Origin: Alnus glutinosa
Lineage: Eukaryota > Streptophyta > Magnoliopsida > Fagales > Betulaceae
NCBI RefSeq assembly: GCF_958979055.1
Contig: NC_084897.1
Location: forward strand, 20,189,628-20,253,627
Length of the DNA stretch: 64,000 nucleotides
Direction of reading: 5' to 3'
The position numbers and the translations under genes were made by a program. Shown piece by piece: positions 57,501 through 64,000 of the stretch (positions are counted from its first letter, which is position 1; the number at the start of each line of letters is the position of its first letter). The notes under the pieces are model-generated. The model was given only the letters and a program-made list of their open reading frames with translations. It had not been told where the DNA came from and ran no database searches.

Positions 57501-60500
57501 AAATTAATATCTGTTTCCTGCTAGAAAAGGAATTAAAAAATAAATTCTTCTATCAACAGCTAATTGTTCAGGTATTATTTTATACATATTTCTAGAAATT
57601 AATAACCACTTGAGCACAGATATGCAAAGATAATTACCTGTCATCCCAATCGGACTGAATCCTCAGGAAATGGTCAAAAACGGGCAATAAATCCCTCCGC
57701 TTAATTTCAATCTCATGAACAGGAACCTTCTCTAGTTCAATCTCTCCACCAGCATGATTTTCAATGAAACTCTCCTCGTTAGCTCCCAGAGGACTCATCG
57801 CATAGAAAGATATCTAAAATAATAATGAAAGGATCATAAAAAATACTTGCCAGCAGTGACGAGAGTGTCTCACAATTAAATCCATAACAAGTACCTTAGA
57901 TTTTTGCCAGATTGGAATCCTCCCAGAGCTAATCTGCACCTCTGCATTGGAGAGATATAAGTGAGATCGCTCATTGGACTTTGCGAACTCCTTATTTCCA
58001 ATATCATTATCCTCAAAATCCGAAGTATCCATGACTATCTCTGAAGTTCCTTGTCTGCCAGGAGTAATCCCAGAAATGAATTCCTCTCTTTCTGGCCAAT
58101 CACTTCTTCGGCAAACATCCCACCATTGAACAGGTTCAACTTTTACTCGCAACTCCTCATCTTGTATCTGCAAAGAAGAACCTTGCCCAGTTCTCGAGGC
58201 AGCTTCACTTGGCTCTCCTCCTAGTGATGGGAGTAGTTTATATTGAATTGTGTGGCCACAAGGGGTGTAAACCAATAGGTGCTCCAAAGCATTGGCTTTG
58301 AAGTGAGTAGGTAGCAGATCATGAGGCACAGAACTATAAAAAACAGTAGCAACAGCACCAGATGGAATGGAGACCTTTCCTGCTGCAGAAGATGCAGCGT
58401 TACTAACTTGGTTGAGCCACCCAGAGTTACTATTTTTTATTCTGCTAACCACAGAGAGGGTAACTGGTGGTGGTGGTGGGGGAGAATAAGATTGCTGGTT
58501 TATCATGAAAGATGAAGTGGACCACCATGGTAGAGATATAGCTGGCAAAAGGGTAGGACCATCAACATCAGAGTTCTGTATTTGGAGAACAGTCTCACCA
58601 CCAAAAGGGGAAAGAGCAAAAATATGGCAAGTGCCCCTGGAAGAAACAATGGCAATCCACTGACTATAGCAACTAAAACAAATGTCTTGTATCACCTGTA
58701 TAATGAACACAATGGAAAAGAGAACAATCATGAATATATAAAACACAACAGTTTCAGGAGAAGGAGAGGGTATGAACATACAGCTGATGTCATGCCACGG
58801 TGGAGCTTGTAAAGGTGCACAAAAGAAGAACCCCAATCAAGGGGTTGACTGAATGATCCGTTTCGTGAGCAGGATGGCATAATCCGGAAAATGTTTATAT
58901 TGTTCCCATGAATTGAGGCAGTAACTAGAAGTGTCCCACTTGGGTCAAAACACAAAGCAGAGATTGGACTAGTATGGGCCCTAAATTGTGATACAACAGC
59001 TCTGGAAAGAAAATCTTTAACAACAACCTGCGATAAATGTTTTACTACATAAGAATATATTCTCAGATTTTAATGGTTGCAGAAGAAGCAAAAAATAAAA
59101 AATCCGGCACATCCCTCTAATATTCAGTAATCTCCTAAAGAAATATATATTAATATTCCCACAAACTATTGAGCAAAATTAACTGTCTCAATCGAGCCCT
59201 TTTTCAGCTATGGGAAGCTGAACTTAAAAGACCTCATTGCAAAATGAATTATGTAAGACAAAATAAAAATAGTCTAATTTCCATTTTGAAAATGTTGTGC
59301 AGCAACTATGAGATTGTGGAAGATTGAATACTAGGGTTCTCAGAATATATAAAAAACTAACCATCCCAGCATTATCAGTTTCTGATGAATGTGATGCAAT
59401 CCGACCAACTTTCCAGCTGGAGTTTGACGATACAGGAGAATTAGAACTATCAGGTATGAGCTCTTGATAATATTTGGAAAAAGTTTTGTACCCCATGTCG
59501 CCCAGATTGATTAATCCAGTAGCTAACTGCTTACTAGATTCCATGGCATATCGAGCCATTGCACTTCCACTGCCAGGTGATGTTGATGGACTGACGCCTG
59601 GCGGAGTAAGACTTTGTGGACTAAGGCGGCCTGTGTTTGACAGCAATGGATTGTTGGAGGCATAAGCTAACCACCTGGGGCCCACGGCCATTGGTCCATA
59701 GCCAATATTAACCCCAATCATTCCTTGGCCTCCCAATTCAGGGACAGGATAGGTGAGTACACTGAACTTATTCTCAAGAGTGAGAGCATCGAAGCAGTAT
59801 ATCTGCCAGAAAAATAAATATTCAAAGAAAAAATGAGAGACACTAGTAAAGTTTAAATTACTCCATTCATGAGCTTAAATAGAAATTACATAATTTCTGC
59901 ATCTAAACAATATAGCTTTCCTCCGATAGCTGTCTTTACAAACAACCACTAATTCAGCAACCATCTATCTAATTCCCCAAGTTTGTTGGAGGTACTTAAT
60001 GAATTATTCCACACGGAAATCTATTGGATGTTAATAATCATTCAATCTGTCAGATTTTGTCGAGGATAAAAGAAATCTACTTCCAATCACAAGCACACTA
60101 TAAATAAGTTTAAATAGATACTTGAAATAAACCAATGCTTACTTGTGCTGCAAGGCCCACAGCCACTATTTGAGGACTGCATCTAACCATATACACAGTT
60201 GACCGGAATCTCAGAACATGAACATAATTGTGAGACCTTAGCGAGTAAAACCGAACAGCTGTAGGAGAGCTAACATTGCTTCCTGTTTGAGGTTCAGTAA
60301 AGCCATCTCTGACCAACCCATCTCTCGCACTTTGCATAGGTCCTGAGCTCTTCAATTCATCACACGCAACAACTAAGAGTAAAGGATGTGATGCTCTGAA
60401 TCCTTCACGACCCTCAGACTTTGCAGGGAGAGGCTGCATCTGTAAAAACGTGACAGGATCATCACGCCTCGAAACAACTTCACTGACATTAGAGGCATCT

Positions 60501-61496
60501 TCAACGTCAAGGACTTGAAAGCCATTGGAGTAACCGAGTAAGAGAATACGTTTAAAGGCAGAGGGGCCAAGCTCTAATCTGTCAAAGCCAGCCCATAACA
60601 CCTGTTTTGGAGGGAAAAAAAACAATTAAATCATGCTATTACAAACAATGCATTAGATGATAAAGAGTCTACATGCAAAAAGCAACATGAACCCATGAAA
60701 GAAAAATACAAGCAGAAAAGGGAGTCATTATTAACCTATGGAGACATTGAACAAATGGGAGATTAGCTCAATTAAATGACAAAGCCCATTCTGCCCTACC
60801 ATCATTTTCATTCTGTAAGCATATCACCAGTTGCCAAAGAAGAGACACTAATTCTCTTCTCACTATTCTGTGACTTTCAAAATTTCCATTCTACACCCAA
60901 AGCTCACATCTACTTCACACTCTGAGAAATTAAAACCATGACCATCCCAGAATATAGACACACACACAGAGAAAAATAAAATGTCAGCCAGAAAATTTTA
61001 AGAGCCCTTCGTCTCTTTGGATATTGAATTTTAGATAGATACATAGATAGAGAGAACGCAATCTATCCATCTAAAAAAATATATCCACATCTCTACATTC
61101 GTCACTTTCCCTCACTTTTCTCAGCAGCCAAACACATAAACAAAATCAATTACTGAACCACAAAGCTTCTCAGTTTTCATTTTCCCTCTTTTCCTTTCCT
61201 CAGCTTTCTCCGATGCCAAACAGAACTTACACGTATTCCTAACCCCAATTCCAAACAAACTCTGAGAAATTCAAACCACAATAACCACTAAACTCAAGAA
61301 CAGCAATTACAAAAATCCGATAAATTCAAAAGCGGACCTGGTCTTTGTAGTCCTGGTTATCGCCGGAGATAGAGGCGGCAACGGAGGCGCTGGCTGACCG
61401 GACACCGGACGAGGCGGTTTTGATGCAGGAGGATATGAATTTCAGAGAATTAGGGATAAAGCCATTGCCGTTGGCCTTGTTGGCGTGACTCTTCAT
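51542..61496 (-). CDS. ATG18h: Autophagy-related protein 18h (WD40 beta-propeller plus BCAS3 domain), nine coding exons
   Basis: PROPPIN-type phosphoinositide-binding protein of autophagosome formation; the plant f/g/h group also carries a BCAS3 domain. Coding exons on the minus strand: 61496-61338, 60601-60143, 59802-59362, 59027-58782, 58695-57895, 57813-57638, 52924-52797, 52703-52170 and 51546-51542. All are GT-AG with consistent phases and give 982 residues, slightly longer than Arabidopsis ATG18h (about 930). Visible: N-terminal [20 protein letters not shown]; propeller blades such as [19 protein letters not shown] and [24 protein letters not shown] at 428-431 where ATG18/WIPI proteins have (F/L)RRG; BCAS3 phrases [20 protein letters not shown] and [17 protein letters not shown]; an acidic Ser-rich C-terminus ending [10 protein letters not shown]. 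The end motif and exon 1 point to ATG18h rather than ATG18g. The last coding exon supplies only GT plus TGA. Intron 6 is 4713 bp and filled with retroelement debris. Open and apparently functional. Confidence 0.95.
53817..54084 (+). mobile_element. LINE reverse-transcriptase C-terminal fragment
   Basis: Open frame with [40 protein letters not shown], then [12 protein letters not shown] and [18 protein letters not shown]: the region downstream of the reverse-transcriptase catalytic core in plant L1-type ORF2. It is antisense to ATG18h and lacks the YxDD core and upstream domains. Truncated relic. Confidence 0.85.
54135..55096 (+). mobile_element. 962-bp retroposon-like insert with 14-bp target duplication
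   Basis: GAGACCACAACACT occurs at 54121-54134 and again at 55097-55110. The insert ends in an A-rich tail (CTATAAAAAATAAAAATAAA and onward) preceded by a TTTAATGTAATTTC word, as expected after LINE-driven reverse transcription. The overlapping open frames at 54460-54960 on both strands carry no recognised domain. Source gene unknown. Confidence 0.8.
55110..56060 (-). mobile_element. Degenerate LINE ORF2 remnant
   Basis: On the minus strand, in shifting frames, there is [20 protein letters not shown] (55950-55890), then LLGS...[13 protein letters not shown] downstream, then [15 protein letters not shown] near 55450 and [16 protein letters not shown] near 55260. This is the order of the plant L1 ORF2 C-terminal half. 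Many stops. Opposite in orientation to the fragment at 53817-54084. Confidence 0.65.
56286..56470. repeat. Truncated hAT-like repeat
   Basis: Starts TAGGGCTGTAATTGAGCCGA, the end type of plant hAT MITEs, and continues with GAGCTCG/AAGCTTG-type words. A matching right end was not found. Related wording lies at 14540-14660. Confidence 0.4.
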
Positions 61497-61860
61497 CAGT
61501 CAAATACTCAAGTTTACCTCCCACCGAGGAGTCACCGGAATATCGGGAATGGGCCCCAACGACGAGAGTCGCCCGAGTGTGGAGGATCGAATATAGCATA
61601 AGAGTTGGAGAGAGAACGGTGGCGTTTTGGTAGTGGTGGTGGTGGTGGTGGTTGGGTTTGACCTTTACGGAGACGGTTGGTTTCCTTTTTATATGCGAAA
61701 TCTCTCTCTCTCTCTCTCTCTTTTCCTCCTCTATCTCGCCGCTTCTCTCCGTGTCGCTGTCTTTTTCTTTTTCCCCTTTTAACTCCGTTTTTATTTTCTC
61801 TCTTTGAGTTCGGGTTGGGTTGGGTTGGGTCTGTGCTGGGTGTTAATTGCAGTGGAAGCG
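61497..61860 (-). promoter_or_regulatory. ATG18h upstream region with GGT and CT repeats
   Basis: Immediately 5' of the ATG18h start on the minus strand. Plus-strand sequence shows a GGTGGTGGTGGTGGTGGTGG run (about 61631-61652), GTTTGACC (about 61658; W-box core TTGAC), a (TC) run at about 61689-61711 and GGTTGGGTTGGGTTGGG (about 61813-61830). Promoter assignment rests on position only. Confidence 0.4.
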
Positions 61861-64000
61861 AAAACTTGTGAAAATGTCAGAGGGATCCTAGGAGGTTTCG
61901 TGAAATGTCTATGAGGTCCCTGGGGGGTTTCTTTTTTCCTCTTCTTTTCTTTTCTTTTCTTTCCTTTTATTTTATTTTATTTTATTTTTTTTCAAATCAA
62001 CCATTAAATTTGTAAGACTCATACGAAAAAAGTGTTCATTAAAGTTAAGTAATAATTTACTAAATGTATTAATTTAGTTGATTATTATGGAAATGGTGTT
62101 TAGTTGTAGACTGCCTAAATAGCAACAATATCTTTGGATAATTTTCTTTTTTGGGCACGTCTCTTAAGAGGATTTCTCCTTTGGGTGAGCAATGTCTTTT
62201 TGTGGGGATGATGACCAACAACGGTGTGAGCAGGGGTTAATCTGTCTTTTCATCCAATACTTACTCCAAAGCGTATGATTTGGTTACGTCACGACAAGAG
62301 ATGGGGAATATCAGTATCTTAAACGAGATGCCGAAGCACAAAAGAAATAAATTTTGATACACTTATCCCAAAAATTAAAATTAATTTAATTTAATTTAAA
62401 AAATAATAATAAAAAAAAAAATTCTGATTTTGGGCAAGCTCAAGCATTATTTGCCATCGCCACCTTCCAAACAAGATTGATTGAGAGAGATAAAGAGAGA
62501 CTAATCCAAGATTATTTGATTGGAGGGGAATTTTTATATCCTATGGTTTTTTTTCCATCATATCAACGTAACACAATTTTTTAGATTGGAGCCACTAAGG
62601 TTGTCGACTCCATTTTGTTTTTTTCCTCTTTCTGCCTTCTAATCCGCAAGAAAAGTATAATGACTAAAAGTTGGCAATAGAGAATATACCACCTGCTTGT
62701 GGGACTTTGCACCCTTTTTTAACATGGTCTTATTACGGTTTTTTACATCAGAATTCATAGCAATTCGAGCCGGTAATGTGAGAAAGTCCAAAGATAAAAC
62801 CCACTAGTTTAAATAAATTTTGGACTGTCCAATTACTTATTTGGATAAAAGGATCCCATGTGTGTTTTCTCACGTTACCTGCCCCACATTGTTAACAATT
62901 CAAGCAAGTGGGCACTAACAACAATTTCCTTGTACCCTCCCTATTACTTCCCTAAACATTAGGAATGCTACCGCACCACTTTAACTTCCATATACATTAT
63001 TTTCACATAAAATATCTCTCTTCTCTCATCTTTTTGCCTTTCAATAGAAATTGTGTTCGGATTTTGTAAAATAATGTGAGGATAGGTAAAGAACTTGTAT
63101 TTTATAAAGAAATAATATTTTAATTGTATAGAGAAAGATAAGAGAAGTTATTATGAAGTGTATTTGGATAGAGTAATTTTGTTCCCTAAATTTAGAAAAA
63201 ATCAAAAAGAATCTGCTGCTAATGCTCTAATTACAGTAAATCCTTATTCGGTCTGTTTTCTATTACCATCCATCACAACATTGTTGCACCCCAGTTACAC
63301 TTGGATAATGGGCCAGCAAGAGTTTTAGCAAAACACTCAATAGTAGACTTGAAAAGCATGTCTCCATATACAATCTGCACTAGTTAAAAATTTATATTCC
63401 ATGCAGATTTAACGTTCCTCCTGCAAGTTTCAGCAGACAACCTTACATATATACAGCTTAGAGGAAAAACTAAGTAGGGGGTGCTTTGGAGTCCATTGGA
63501 AATAAAGCCATTCTATACTGTTCTACATGGAATTTGAAGCAAGCACGTCTGGGTGTTCAAGTTTTTATTATATTTGAAAAGCAATCAACACAAATTTATG
63601 GATATGACTGTCCTTGAGGTTGTCGACAAAAGACATATAGGCCAAAGTTTGTAAGGAAATTTGATGATCACTGATTTGTTTTTGTTTTCAATTCAACTTT
63701 TAGTAATGGCTTAAGTCTAAAAGATGAACTAGTGCTTTCAAATGCAATGGAAAACAATATTTATGAATTCATTTCCACTGGACTTCCAAACATTGAAACA
63801 CCCCCTCTGAGCTGCAAAATCTATAGGAACAGATTTTGTTTTCTCCCTATTCCTTTTAAAAGATCTATACGAACTATTATACCTACTATATACTTAAATA
63901 TCCTATCTGGTGCTTTCAAGAACTCAAAGCAACCTCCTCGTGCCGTTTGAGATCGCCCAGATACTTAGTTGAGTTGTATTCTTGTGCATCCAAGAGCTCT
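61861..64000. other. Intergenic DNA, no gene recognised
   Basis: A TTTTC/TTTTA-type pyrimidine tract lies at 61930-61995. The stretch 62950-63240 is a copy of the dispersed repeat described at 47080. The 72-residue frame at 63732-63950 has no recognised domain; an exon of a gene beyond the window cannot be excluded. Confidence 0.35.

Larger units (their letters stand above)
52925..57637 (-). other. ATG18h intron 6, 4.7 kb, retroelement-rich
   Basis: Donor GTAATT at 57637 and acceptor GTGCAG at 52925. It contains a plus-strand LINE reverse-transcriptase fragment (53817-54084), a retroposon-like insert with a 14-bp duplication (54135-55096), a minus-strand LINE remnant (about 55110-56060) and a truncated hAT-like GAGCCGAGTCGAGC repeat (56286-56470). 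The flanking ATG18h splice sites are intact. Confidence 0.85.

Noticed and set aside
57814-57894. Read-through of ATG18h exon 5 into the next intron
   Set aside because: The frame runs on to 57814, but a good donor at 57894 and acceptor at 57814 join exon 5 to [10 protein letters not shown] in the expected phase.

Overview
The window is nuclear DNA of a flowering plant. Genes are split by GT-AG introns, intergenic DNA is AT-rich, and LINE, SINE, hAT-like and Mutator-like (MULE) relics are everywhere. Gene content is that of a eudicot. A woody rosid, perhaps Fagales, is my guess from the general feel of the repeats and is not demonstrated.

Four protein genes can be supported. (1) GID1, a gibberellin receptor of the GID1A/C type, + strand, 11399-13471, two exons. 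(2) A 633-residue tail-anchored coiled-coil protein, - strand, 18304-20205, convergent with GID1. (3) AHP, a histidine phosphotransfer protein of cytokinin signalling, - strand, 41873-43557, six exons; one extra T in exon 1 breaks its frame in this sequence. (4) ATG18h, an autophagy beta-propeller protein with a BCAS3 domain, - strand, 51542-61496, nine coding exons, 982 residues; its last coding exon holds only five coding bases. Intron 6 of ATG18h (4.7 kb) is packed with LINE debris in both orientations and a retroposon-like insert flanked by a 14-bp target-site duplication.

Between 25.4 and 34.2 kb lies a decayed tandem segmental duplication. Each half carries one copy of an unrecognised secreted eight-cysteine peptide gene. 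Copy A (26427-26921) has TTG where copy B has the ATG; copy B (32328-32816) has a nonsense change before its last four cysteines. Copy A also carries a 644-bp retroposon whose empty site is preserved in copy B, and a MULE-type inverted-repeat element with a perfect 9-bp duplication.

The rest is mostly repeats. They include a tRNA-derived SINE with a 16-17-bp duplication (36510-36630), a 722-bp MULE-type element with a very GC-rich core (36973-37694), a hAT-type MITE nested in a LINE relic (5105-5307), a CGGT-rich hAT-like MITE (1004-1377), a palindromic MITE carrying TCP-type motifs (23208-23349), LINE RNase H and reverse-transcriptase fragments, and several microsatellites. The genes do not form a pathway. 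Two serve hormone signalling (gibberellin, cytokinin), one autophagy, and one is uncharacterised. The GID1/coiled-coil and AHP/ATG18 neighbourhoods both resemble gene adjacencies I recall from Arabidopsis.
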